Shown piece by piece: positions 27,870 through 36,608 of a stretch of DNA of 64,000 nucleotides. The notes beneath the pieces were generated by a model. The model saw only the letters and a list, made by a program, of their open reading frames with translations, was not told where the DNA came from and did not search any database. Origin of the DNA: JAFGNB01 sp050304135 (lineage in GTDB: Bacteria; Fibrobacterota; Chitinivibrionia; Chitinivibrionales; Chitinispirillaceae); NCBI GenBank assembly GCA_050304135.1, contig JBNLDC010000076.1, positions 62,001-126,000 on the forward strand. The letters run 5' to 3'. The number at the start of each line of letters is the position of its first letter. Within the stretch, counting starts at the first letter, position 1. Made by a program: the position numbers and the translations under genes.

Positions 27870-29741
27870 ATGTGCTCAATATTAGGTGTACTCAATAAAA
27901 AAAGTAGTATTGATGCAGCCTTGCTTAAAAGGATGAACAATACACTTAAGCATCGTGGGCCTGATTCTTCGGGGGTTTGGATTGAGGAGAATGTCGGTTT
28001 TGCCCACAATCGATTAGCTATTCAGGATCTCTCTAAAACCGGCCATCAGCCAATGGTATCAAAATCCGGACGTTACATACTTTGTTTTAATGGCGAGATA
28101 TATAACCATTTGGACATAAGGAAAAAAAGATTATCAACTATCTCTTTTTCGGGACATTCAGATACCGAAACACTGGTAGAACTTCTGGAACGAGAGATAC
28201 TTGAAAAGAATACCATTCAAGGTGCATTAAATGAACTGAATGGAATGTTTTCTTTTTCTCTTTGGGATAAAGTAAAAAAGAGGCTTTATCTTGCGCGTGA
28301 TCGAATGGGTATTAAACCTCTGTATTACTACAAAATCGACAGTATATTTATTTTTTGTTCTGAATTAAAACCTTTTAGAGTATCAGGATGTGATTTAGCA
28401 GTATCAGAAGATGGATTACAAACATATTTTACCTATGGTCATTCCTGTTGGCCCGATACAATTTTTAGCGATGTTCATCAGGTTAAGCCCGGATATTTTA
28501 TAACATTCGATAATAATAGCATCGTTGAAGAAAAGTTTTGGGACAACCTGAGTTGTAAAGAGGATGTGCCTAAAAATTATCGTGAAGCACTAAAACGATT
28601 AGATTGGCTCGTAAATGATGCGGTAAAATTAAGATTGATATCAGATGTGCCGTTTGGTGCGTTTCTCTCCGGAGGTGTTGATTCCTCTTTAATTGTAAGT
28701 CTGATGCAAAAACATCATGGTAGTGCAATTAATACCTTTTCTGTTGGTTTTAATGAGGGCAGTAAGGATGTTTACGAAGGTGGTAAATACTCAGAGTTGC
28801 GTGATGCCAGAAGTGTTGCACGTGAGATTGGCTCAATTCACCATGAAATAATTCCAACGCCCGATGACTTAAAAGAAAATATTGAAAAAATCGTTTACCA
28901 TTATGATGAACCTTTTGGCGATCCCGCAGCTTTTCCTACGTATTTGGTATCAAAATTAGCAAAAGAATTTGTAACGGTATGTGCTTCCGGAGAGGGTGCA
29001 GATGAGCTCTTCGGGGGGTATAGAAGATATCAAGCAAACCTTTGGTATCATAAACACAAGTTCTTGGCAAAAATGTTTTCTGTGGGGGTACATGTTTCAA
29101 GTGCCCTTTTACCAAGAATGCGACGCTTTAGAAAAATTGCAGAAGTATACAGTAAGTCTGGAAATGCCCCCGGTATTTATTCCGTCTGGCTTGAGTTAGG
29201 TGGAAATGTAGTAAATACTGAGAATATACTAAATCAAAATTACGTTACAACCTGGAATGAAATAGGCAAAAATATTGAGCAATATCCACTTGTCGTTGAT
29301 CAAAGAACCTGGCTTGTAGATAGTTATTTAAAAAAGTTGGATAATGCTTCTATGGCTTTTGCCTTGGAAGGTCGGGTCCCGTTTCTTGATCACCGGATTG
29401 TCGGTTTTGCAAATTCTTTAAAGTACGAATGGAAATATAAACAGATTACCAAGAAAATAATTAAAGATATTGCATCATCATATATTCCACTATCAATTAT
29501 AAATAAGCCAAAACGTGGATTCAGCGTTCCAATAGATGAATGGTTTAGAGGAGATTTAAAGCAGTTCTTTAAAGATATTTTGTTTAGTAATGAAAGTATG
29601 TACACCAGGTATCCGCTAAATAAAAATATTGTAGAGACTTTGTATAATCAACATATAATGTTAGAGAGAGATAATTCATATATTTTGTGGAACATTGTTA
29701 TGTTTATATTATGGGATAATAACTGGAATAAGAATGGATAA
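27870..29741 (+). CDS. asnB: asparagine synthetase (glutamine-hydrolysing) family amidotransferase
   Basis: A 623-residue AsnB-type enzyme. Cys2 is the glutaminase nucleophile (MCSILGVLNK), with RGPDSSG, HNRLAIQDLS and FNGEIYNH in the class II amidotransferase domain. The synthetase domain has the ATP-binding SGGVDSS (267-273), GEGADELFGGYRRY and the C-terminal PKRGFSVPIDEWFRG. Such enzymes make asparagine or, in polysaccharide loci, amidate uronic acids (WbpS-like). Next to genes for 3-amino uronic sugars, amidation of a sugar carboxylate is a reasonable inference. All visible catalytic residues are intact. Confidence 0.92.
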   Translation: MCSILGVLNKKSSIDAALLKRMNNTLKHRGPDSSGVWIEENVGFAHNRLAIQDLSKTGHQPMVSKSGRYILCFNGEIYNHLDIRKKRLSTISFSGHSDTETLVELLEREILEKNTIQGALNELNGMFSFSLWDKVKKRLYLARDRMGIKPLYYYKIDSIFIFCSELKPFRVSGCDLAVSEDGLQTYFTYGHSCWPDTIFSDVHQVKPGYFITFDNNSIVEEKFWDNLSCKEDVPKNYREALKRLDWLVNDAVKLRLISDVPFGAFLSGGVDSSLIVSLMQKHHGSAINTFSVGFNEGSKDVYEGGKYSELRDARSVAREIGSIHHEIIPTPDDLKENIEKIVYHYDEPFGDPAAFPTYLVSKLAKEFVTVCASGEGADELFGGYRRYQANLWYHKHKFLAKMFSVGVHVSSALLPRMRRFRKIAEVYSKSGNAPGIYSVWLELGGNVVNTENILNQNYVTTWNEIGKNIEQYPLVVDQRTWLVDSYLKKLDNASMAFALEGRVPFLDHRIVGFANSLKYEWKYKQITKKIIKDIASSYIPLSIINKPKRGFSVPIDEWFRGDLKQFFKDILFSNESMYTRYPLNKNIVETLYNQHIMLERDNSYILWNIVMFILWDNNWNKNG

Positions 29742-29786
29742 AAACATAAAAGAACTTCATGTCGTATTATCTGGATTTACTAAAAC

Positions 29787-30905
29787 ATGAAAATGAAAGT
29801 ATTGCAGCTGGTAACGACCTATCAAAGCGTGGTAACGATTCTCTATGATAAACTGAATCTGCTTAACAAAGATCCTGATATCAATGTCGAAATAGCTTCT
29901 TCCTTTGAGGATGATACTGAAAAAAGAATACCCCCGGTAAAGCATTGCACCATTTCTATTTCCAGAAAAATAGATGTAATTAAAGATGCCGTTGCAGTGG
30001 TTAATCTGTACAAATATGTAAAGAAAGAACAGTATACTATTATCCATACACATACTGCAAAGGCCGGTGTTGTAGGTGCAGTTGCCGGATTTTTAGCCGG
30101 TATTCCTGTTATTCACACCTATCACGGACTTCCATTTTACGCTAATCAGAATAGAATAACATATGCATGTTATTATGGTATTGAGATTGTACTATCCTTT
30201 TTACGCGCTACTATTTTGTCACAAAATAGAAGTGATTATGAATTGCTTAAGAAAAATAAATTAATTAATCATAAGGTGATTCTTGAAGGTAACGGCGTAG
30301 ATATTGATTCTTTAGAAAAATCGGCCGAAACATTATATGATGATCCGGAACAGTTTATTGACAAAAAGCATTGCCTGATAGTATGTGTTGCACGATTTGA
30401 ACCGGTTAAAAAAATAGAAACGATTATATCTGCAGTTGAGTGGTTACTGCACGAAAAAAAAAGGGTCAAATGTATAATTGCCGGTAAGGGGGGGATGGAG
30501 GCTCAATTGAAAAAAATAATATCCGATAAACAGTTAGGTAAGCATATTCGATTGATATACACTCCAAATATTCATTTCCTCATTAAAAGAGCAGATGTTT
30601 TTGTTTTAGCCTCCGAAAAGGAGGGTATCCCTCGAAGTGTTATGGAGGCAATGGCTTTAAAAAAACCTGTGGTTGCAACCGATGTTTTAGGAACGAATGA
30701 ATTGGTTGTTCATGACAAAACAGGTTTGTTGGTCCCGCTTGGTGATCAGAATGCAATGAATCGCGCACTAATGAAAATACTAGACAATGAAGACCTGCGA
30801 TATCAATATGGAACGATGGGTCGGGAGCGGATTGAAAAGAATTTTAGTGAAAAAAAAGTTGTTGATCTTTGGATCAAACTTTACCGCGATATAATCAAGA
30901 TTTGA
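29787..30905 (+). CDS. GT4-family glycosyltransferase (PglA/CapM-like)
   Basis: A 372-residue GT-B enzyme. The N-terminal domain has VLQLVTTYQSV, TIIHTHTAKAGVVGAVAGFLAGIPVIHTYHG, a pattern shared by PglA/WbnK-type GT4 enzymes that add the second sugar after bacillosamine. The C-terminal domain has VCVARFEPVKKIETIISAVEWL, IIAGKGGMEAQLKKII, and ADVFVLASEKEGIPRSVMEAMALKKPVVAT (EX7E). The gene order downstream (GNAT, PglE-like, PglF-like, PglC-like) matches this reading. Confidence 0.9.
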   Translation: MKMKVLQLVTTYQSVVTILYDKLNLLNKDPDINVEIASSFEDDTEKRIPPVKHCTISISRKIDVIKDAVAVVNLYKYVKKEQYTIIHTHTAKAGVVGAVAGFLAGIPVIHTYHGLPFYANQNRITYACYYGIEIVLSFLRATILSQNRSDYELLKKNKLINHKVILEGNGVDIDSLEKSAETLYDDPEQFIDKKHCLIVCVARFEPVKKIETIISAVEWLLHEKKRVKCIIAGKGGMEAQLKKIISDKQLGKHIRLIYTPNIHFLIKRADVFVLASEKEGIPRSVMEAMALKKPVVATDVLGTNELVVHDKTGLLVPLGDQNAMNRALMKILDNEDLRYQYGTMGRERIEKNFSEKKVVDLWIKLYRDIIKI

Positions 30906-30943
30906 AATACAATATGTACCAAATCAGTAGTGACCAGGGAATT

Positions 30944-31546
30944 ATGACTTTACGTAGAGCGCAACCAAATGATTATACTTCTATAGCAAAACTACACAGG
31001 GATAGGATAACAACAGGTTTTCTTTCATCTCTGGGCTTACCGTTTCTATCACGGTTGTACGAGGCGATTAACAATGAAGCCGGAGCATATGTTCTGGTTG
31101 CCGAGGAGAAGAATGATATCGTTGGTTTTATTGCCGGAGCCGCCGACGTCCGGGGGCTTTATAAAAAAATATTATTGAAACGGTGGTTTTTCGTTATAGT
31201 CCCGTTAATTCGCTATATGTGTGATGCTGCTGTAGTTAGAAAAATGGTTGAAACTGCGCTATATGGTTTCAAAAGAGATACGTCGGAACAGTCAACAGGA
31301 ACATGTGCTGCCGAGTTGCTTTCTGTAGCAGTAGGAAATGAATTACAGGGAAGGGGAATTGGGAAAAAAATGGTAATGGAATTGGAAACAGTTTTTAAAG
31401 AAAATGATGTTGCAAAATATAAGGTGGTAACATTTTCACTTGATGGTTTGTCAAACCGTTTTTACACCTCATGTGATTTCAGGTTTGCGAAGACCTTCAC
31501 TCATCATGGCAATTTGATGAACGAATATATTAAAGAGATACCATGA
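30944..31546 (+). CDS. GNAT acetyltransferase, candidate amino-sugar N-acetyltransferase
   Basis: A GNAT protein of about 200 residues: TLRRAQPNDYTSIAKLHRDRI at the start, a membrane-associating hydrophobic helix pair (KRWFFVIVPLIRYMCD), then ELLSVAVGNELQGRGIGKKMVMELE with the QGRGIG acetyl-CoA loop. The ATG at 30944 follows CAGGGA; in-frame ATGs at 30914 and 30869 exist. It overlaps the following PglE-like gene by four bases. By position it could be the N-acetyltransferase of the bacillosamine-type pathway, replacing the hexapeptide enzyme PglD. This is an inference from order only. Confidence 0.8.
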   Translation: MTLRRAQPNDYTSIAKLHRDRITTGFLSSLGLPFLSRLYEAINNEAGAYVLVAEEKNDIVGFIAGAADVRGLYKKILLKRWFFVIVPLIRYMCDAAVVRKMVETALYGFKRDTSEQSTGTCAAELLSVAVGNELQGRGIGKKMVMELETVFKENDVAKYKVVTFSLDGLSNRFYTSCDFRFAKTFTHHGNLMNEYIKEIP

Positions 31547-32679
31547 AAAATAAACAGCGAATCTTTCTCTCCCCTCCACATATGGGCGGGGAGGAGTTAC
31601 GTTATGTGAACGAGGTGTTCACCTCGAACTGGATAGCTCCAGCAGGACCGGATATACAGGCATTTGAAAAGAGTGTTTGCAACTATACCGGTGCTCACCA
31701 TGCTGTTGCACTGGCTTCCGGAACTGCAGCGATACATCTCGCCCTTCTTCTTTGCGGAATCGAGAAAAATGACGATGTGTATTGTTCAACCTTTACCTTT
31801 GCAGGGTCGGTATTCCCCATTGAATATTGCGGAGCAAATCCGGTGTTTATTGACAGCGAAAAATGTTCATGGAATCTGGACCCCGAGCTATTATCCGAAG
31901 CAATAAAAACCACAAAAAAAAGGGGACGGGTTCCAAAAGCTGTTGTTGCCGTTCATTTATACGGGCAGAGTGCGAATACTGCGGCAATTAAATCACTGTG
32001 TGATGAACATGGTATTATTCTTATCGAAGACGCTGCAGAATCATTAGGTGCCTATTACCAGGATCGGCATACCGGTGTGATTGGTGATTTTGGAATATTC
32101 TCATTTAACGGGAACAAGATAATCACCACCTCGGGAGGGGGAATGCTAGTGGGAGCTAATCCTGATCTCATCGAAAAAGCTCGATTCTTATCTACCCAGG
32201 CTCGGGAACAATTCCCCTATTATCAGCATGAACATATCGGGTACAATTATCGAATGAGCAATGTTCTGGCGGCAATCGGAAGGGGGCAACTGGAAGTAAT
32301 CGAGGAGAGAGTGCAACGTCGCCGGGAAATATTTTCGTTATATTCCGATCTATTCACCGCAGTGGATGGGATTACCATGATGCCTATTGATTGCTACGGC
32401 AGGTCTAATTGCTGGTTAAGTTGTATATCTATTGACTCAATAAAGACGAATAAATCACCCGAAGAGATACGTATGGCATTGGAAGGTGAAAATATTGAGA
32501 GCCGGCCACTATGGAAACCAATGCATCTTCAGCCGGTTTTCAAAAAATATCCGTTTTTTTCCTCCGGAGTTGCAGAATTACTTTTTTCTAACGGGTTGTG
32601 CCTTCCCTCGGGGACGGCAATGGAAAATGAAGATATACATAGAGTTTGTGAGGTGATTCTTGCCTATGTAAAAAGCTGA
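31543..32679 (+). CDS. pglE: PglE-like UDP-4-keto-6-deoxy-GlcNAc aminotransferase (DegT family)
   Basis: A 378-residue PLP aminotransferase. It has LSPPHMGGEELRYVNEVF at the start, ASGTAAIHLAL, IIEDAAES-like LIEDAAESLGA, and Lys192 in FSFNGNKIITTSGGGML as the Schiff-base lysine. The SFNGNKIITTSGGGM signature is typical of PglE and its kin, which put an amino group on C4 of UDP-4-keto-6-deoxy-GlcNAc. The 4,6-dehydratase that would supply the substrate is the next gene downstream. GC rises in this gene relative to the island core. The start overlaps the GNAT stop. Confidence 0.9.
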   Translation: MKNKQRIFLSPPHMGGEELRYVNEVFTSNWIAPAGPDIQAFEKSVCNYTGAHHAVALASGTAAIHLALLLCGIEKNDDVYCSTFTFAGSVFPIEYCGANPVFIDSEKCSWNLDPELLSEAIKTTKKRGRVPKAVVAVHLYGQSANTAAIKSLCDEHGIILIEDAAESLGAYYQDRHTGVIGDFGIFSFNGNKIITTSGGGMLVGANPDLIEKARFLSTQAREQFPYYQHEHIGYNYRMSNVLAAIGRGQLEVIEERVQRRREIFSLYSDLFTAVDGITMMPIDCYGRSNCWLSCISIDSIKTNKSPEEIRMALEGENIESRPLWKPMHLQPVFKKYPFFSSGVAELLFSNGLCLPSGTAMENEDIHRVCEVILAYVKS

Positions 32680-32952
32680 ATAAAGGTTGAAAAAAAACAT
32701 TGAATCAAACCTGTATTGCACAATGCGGTAAAAACTTTTCATAACTTTTTATCAAATTTAATTAAAAATGAGAAGTAGCTGTTCATTTATAGTCAGATAA
32801 TTTTTCCTACTTTCTGGTCAGTGGCCTAAATGAATCGAAATAACCCGGTGAGTAAATTAAATAAATATGTGTACATATCAGATCAAAACATTGTACAATA
32901 TCTTCTTAATGGCAACAAATTCAAAACGTTATGATGTGAAAAAGGTTGTATA
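32680..32952. other. AT-rich gap before the PglF-like gene
   Basis: These 273 bases hold no convincing gene. The sequence is AT-rich throughout and could contain the promoter of the 32953-35572 pair, but I see no clear -35/-10 pair or terminator. Confidence 0.4.
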
Positions 32953-34836
32953 ATGATAAAAATACCAATCCCAAAAATGTTGCGCTATCGATTGATAATC
33001 ATCATTCTGATGCACGGGGTATTTGCCTCCGGAGCACTGTATCTCTCCTTTTTATTACGCTTTGATTTTACACTAGGGCATAGTAATTACCCGATACTTT
33101 TTTATACCTCATTGCCGATCAATATAATAATATTTTTAATCATCTCTGCATTATTCAACCTCTTTCAGGGAATATGGCGATACGTAAGTGTCGACGACTT
33201 AAAAGACATTGTAAAGGCTACCGCCTTAGCTACATTAATTTTCATGTCTTTTATAATTTTCAGTGGACAGTTTAAAGGATATCCACGCTCTATTTACATA
33301 ATGAATTTTGCCTTTTTTATAATATTTAATGGCGGAACACGATTTGCAATCAGGGTATTCAGGGAATCATTTGCACCAGCCAGTGAATCTGCGAGGAATG
33401 TTCTCGTTATTGGAGCCGGTACTGTTGGTAACGAAATGGTCAAAACACTCAAATCTGCCAAGCGTAAAGAGTACATCCCCATCGGTTTTATTGACCGTGA
33501 TAAGGCTATTCACGGAAAGCGCCTCCAGGGACTGAAAGTATTTGGTGACACCTCCGTAATTCGCTCGGTTATTAAAAAATATCGTATTCACGAAATATTC
33601 ATCGCTATTCCCGAAGCAACCAATAGTCTCGTGAAAAACATCATCGACAACTCAAAAATCCCCGACTGGGACGTCAAATACAAAATCGTCCCGCCGATGC
33701 TTGACATTATGAGCGGTAAACTCCAGATCAACCAGATCCGGGACGTATCGATCAACGACCTTCTTTCCCGACCGAACATCAAACTAGACGATACTCATGT
33801 TCGTCAGCAGCTCGCTGCAAAAACGGTACTGATTACCGGGGCCGGTGGATCAATAGGGTCAGAGCTCTGTTACCAGGTTGCAGCCTATCGCCCGGCAAGG
33901 ATGATTCTTCTTGACGCCAGTGAGCAATGCGGCTATCAGGTTGACCAGGCACTTAAGAAACGGCATACGGATATCGCCATTCACACGGTGGTTGGCAATA
34001 TGCTTGATACCGGATTTATGGAACTGCTTTTCCGCAAATATGCACCTGATTATATCTACCATGCTGCAGCATACAAGCATGTGCACCTGATGGAGTGGAA
34101 TCCGCTTGCGGCGATAAAGAACAACGTCCTCGGTACCGCTATGCTGGCATCGTTCGCCGAGCGATATGGCGTCAAGCAATTCGTCATGATATCCACCGAC
34201 AAGGCGGTTAAGCCGCGTGGTGTAATGGGAATTTCGAAACGCCTTGCCGAGCGGGTTGTTCTGGAGCGTAATCCCTCGGGAACATTGTTCAATGTCGTTC
34301 GTTTCGGGAATGTGCTCGGATCCAGCGGAAGCGTGATTCCGCTTTTTCAGCGTCAGATTAAGGACGGCGGACCGGTTACGGTAACCGATCCCGAAACGAA
34401 GCGTTTTTTCATGTCGATTCCCGAAGCGGTGCAACTGGTACTGCAGGCATCAACGCTGAATGAGACAAATGCGATATTCATGCTCGAGATGGGAGAGCCG
34501 ATTAAAATTGTTGACCTGGCGAAAAATCTGATCGAGCTCTCCGGACTCAAAGTGGGAGAGGATATAGAGATTGTTTTTACCGGTATGCGGCATGGGGAAA
34601 AAATTGAAGAAGTGCTATTGTGTGACGAGGAGAATGTGATACCGACAAGCTTTGATAAGATCCGGGTACAGAAAAGGGCAACACGAGATCCGGACCGGAT
34701 CGACCGGTTTATTCATGATATGAAAAGTAATGTTGACCTGGGAAATCTGAGAGCTATATATAAGGATATAGAAGAATTGATACCTGAGATGGTCGGTCCA
34801 TCCTTCGAGGAGATGGAAGCAAGAATGTTCTGCTGA
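32953..34836 (+). CDS. pglF: UDP-GlcNAc 4,6-dehydratase, membrane form (PglF/WbpM/CapD family)
   Basis: A 627-residue full-length family member. Four membrane spans lie at about 12-140, then a CoA-binding-like Rossmann domain (VLVIGAGTVGNE, 150-161), then the catalytic dehydratase domain. This domain has ITGAGGSIGSE (294-304), HAAAYKHVHLME, ISTDKAVKPRGVMGISKR (414-430) and RFGNVLGSSGSV. As in other PglF/WbpM enzymes, Met replaces Tyr of the usual YxxxK (M425, K429). It converts UDP-GlcNAc to the 4-keto-6-deoxy sugar. The gene is a compositional mosaic: the first ~230 codons are AT-rich like the island, the rest match the backbone. Confidence 0.94.
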   Translation: MIKIPIPKMLRYRLIIIILMHGVFASGALYLSFLLRFDFTLGHSNYPILFYTSLPINIIIFLIISALFNLFQGIWRYVSVDDLKDIVKATALATLIFMSFIIFSGQFKGYPRSIYIMNFAFFIIFNGGTRFAIRVFRESFAPASESARNVLVIGAGTVGNEMVKTLKSAKRKEYIPIGFIDRDKAIHGKRLQGLKVFGDTSVIRSVIKKYRIHEIFIAIPEATNSLVKNIIDNSKIPDWDVKYKIVPPMLDIMSGKLQINQIRDVSINDLLSRPNIKLDDTHVRQQLAAKTVLITGAGGSIGSELCYQVAAYRPARMILLDASEQCGYQVDQALKKRHTDIAIHTVVGNMLDTGFMELLFRKYAPDYIYHAAAYKHVHLMEWNPLAAIKNNVLGTAMLASFAERYGVKQFVMISTDKAVKPRGVMGISKRLAERVVLERNPSGTLFNVVRFGNVLGSSGSVIPLFQRQIKDGGPVTVTDPETKRFFMSIPEAVQLVLQASTLNETNAIFMLEMGEPIKIVDLAKNLIELSGLKVGEDIEIVFTGMRHGEKIEEVLLCDEENVIPTSFDKIRVQKRATRDPDRIDRFIHDMKSNVDLGNLRAIYKDIEELIPEMVGPSFEEMEARMFC

Positions 34837-34891
34837 AATCATGATGCCTCAGAGTGGAATACACTACCGGGAATGTGTATTTTAAGGTAGT

Positions 34892-35572
34892 ATGACACTT
34901 TTACAGCAAATAACAAAAAGACTGTTTGATGTTACAGGAGCCGCGGCGGGGCTCCTTTTTTTATCCCCGTTTGCCGCTTTACTCATTCTGCTGCTTAAAC
35001 TTACCTCAAGGGGACCGGTGTTTTTCAGCCAGCACCGGGTTGGCAGGCATGGAAAATTATTTCAGTGTATTAAATTCCGGACAATGACTACAGGGGCAGA
35101 AGCGTCGGGGACAGTTACGACTGCTTCGGACCGTAGAATCACGCCGTTAGGGCATTTCCTGCGGAAATACAAACTTGATGAGTTTCCGCAACTCTGGAAT
35201 GTGCTTATAGGTAGGATGTCGTTTGTCGGTCCGCGCCCGGATGTCCCCGGATATGCTGATCAGCTCGTCGGCGATGACCGGAAAATACTCGAACTGGCAC
35301 CGGGTATTACCGGAGCAGCAACACTCTTCTTCCGGTATGAGGAAGAACTGCTGGCTGGTGTCAAATCTCCGCAGCACTATAATGATGAGGTCCTCTGGCC
35401 GATTAAAGTCAGAATCAACCGGAACTATCTGGAAAACTGGAGTTTCCGGAAGGATCTCGGTATTATTCTGGTTACGATCATTCCCCGCTTAAATAGCATT
35501 TTAAACCTCTATCCGCAATCACCGGTCACTCCGGAACAACTTGAAGTATATTTAGCATCCGATACTTTTTGA
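34892..35572 (+). CDS. initiating sugar-1-phosphate transferase (PglC/WcaJ-type PGT)
   Basis: A 226-residue monotopic phosphoglycosyl transferase. An N-terminal re-entrant hydrophobic segment is followed by FFSQHRVGRHGKLFQCIKFRTM, then the catalytic Asp-Glu dyad in YKLDEFPQLWNVLIGRMSFVGPRPDVP. The short length is like PglC rather than the large WbaP/WcaJ forms. It loads a sugar phosphate (probably the diNAc-bacillosamine-type sugar made upstream) onto undecaprenyl phosphate, starting the glycan. It follows pglF by 55 bases with AAGG before the ATG. Confidence 0.92.
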   Translation: MTLLQQITKRLFDVTGAAAGLLFLSPFAALLILLLKLTSRGPVFFSQHRVGRHGKLFQCIKFRTMTTGAEASGTVTTASDRRITPLGHFLRKYKLDEFPQLWNVLIGRMSFVGPRPDVPGYADQLVGDDRKILELAPGITGAATLFFRYEEELLAGVKSPQHYNDEVLWPIKVRINRNYLENWSFRKDLGIILVTIIPRLNSILNLYPQSPVTPEQLEVYLASDTF

Positions 35573-35600
35573 TTGAAATCAGTAATTATTTATTATTCAC

Positions 35601-35638
35601 CCCCTTGATGGTAAAAATTAATTATTTTATTTAAGGGG
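35601..35638 (+). promoter_or_regulatory. hairpin that could hide the ribosome-binding site of the 35645 gene
   Basis: CCCCTT (35601-35606) is complementary to AAGGGG (35633-35638), which is the likely Shine-Dalgarno sequence of the TTG-started gene at 35645. Pairing across the 26-base AT-rich loop would block initiation. Only six base pairs are perfect, so this may be chance. Confidence 0.3.
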
Positions 35639-35644
35639 TTAAGT

Positions 35645-36574
35645 TTGCCAAAAAGACAGTTTCGACATTATATTGTACTTGCAGTGTTACTGTTGGTTTC
35701 TACATTGACTGCAGCTGATGGTACCTCGGGAAGCGTCGCAACCGATTCCGGAACAACAACATCAGTATCAGGAAAATCATGGAATCCCCTTGTTACCGGT
35801 GGATTATCCGCAGTACTTCCAGGGGCTGGTCAGGTGTATACCGGTCATTACATCAAGGCCGGAGCATTTCTGGCATTGGAGGCCATTACCGCTTCTGTAG
35901 CCAGCTTCTGGTACCGGACCGAAAGAGAGCGCAATAACTATGCGAATTCGCTTGAACGTCGGTCATTGCAACTGGCGCTCAGCAGAGCGGATTCCATGAG
36001 CGGGAAAGAGGATGCCGACCTATGGCGGTTTGATGCCTCCACGGCACGGTACAGTATGTACAATGTTCTGGCGTGGATGGTTGGTGGTTACCTGTATAAC
36101 GTGTTGGACGCAATTGGTTGTTCACGGCATTTTGTTTCGGACAGTGAGAAAAACCCTGTTCGAGCTGCATGGCTCTCTGCTCTACCCGGCTTAGGGCTGG
36201 GGCAGCTGTATAACGGGGCACCGGGTAAAGCCGGAATGGTTCTGATGGTACAAACTGCTCTTGGTGTCAAGGCGGTGAATGAACATCGTCTGATGCGGAA
36301 AGCGGAGCAGAAAATTATTTCGATTCAAAAATTAACCGATTCAACGGCAATCGCTGCACGGAGTGAATTTACATCTGACTGGGAATATCGTCAGGGAGTG
36401 GCATTCAGAAACAGAAACTCTTATTTGTGGTACTCCCTGTTTTTTTATGTATACGGAATACTTGATGCAGTCGTTGATGCACATCTGCATGATTATCCGA
36501 AAAAAATGCGAGCATACCCGGACCTGCTTACTCAACTGAGTGCAGCCGGAATAACCGTGGAATACAATTTTTAA
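35645..36574 (+). CDS. DUF5683-like membrane protein with internal duplication
   Basis: A 309-residue protein with a TTG start preceded by AAGGGG and a signal peptide (about residues 7-24). Two similar segments occur: VTGGLSAVLPGAGQVYTGHYIKAG (about 51-74) and RAAWLSALPGLGLGQLYNGAPGKAG (about 178-202). Both have the LPG-G-GQ-Y-G...KAG pattern seen in DUF5683/TM2-like proteins, each followed by hydrophobic spans. The function of DUF5683 is unknown; such proteins are common in FCB-group envelopes. It lies alone between the glycan locus and a LacI-type regulator. Confidence 0.75.
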   Translation: MPKRQFRHYIVLAVLLLVSTLTAADGTSGSVATDSGTTTSVSGKSWNPLVTGGLSAVLPGAGQVYTGHYIKAGAFLALEAITASVASFWYRTERERNNYANSLERRSLQLALSRADSMSGKEDADLWRFDASTARYSMYNVLAWMVGGYLYNVLDAIGCSRHFVSDSEKNPVRAAWLSALPGLGLGQLYNGAPGKAGMVLMVQTALGVKAVNEHRLMRKAEQKIISIQKLTDSTAIAARSEFTSDWEYRQGVAFRNRNSYLWYSLFFYVYGILDAVVDAHLHDYPKKMRAYPDLLTQLSAAGITVEYNF

Positions 36575-36608
36575 TCTGATTTATATATAGTACAGGGAGG
36601 GCTGGTTT

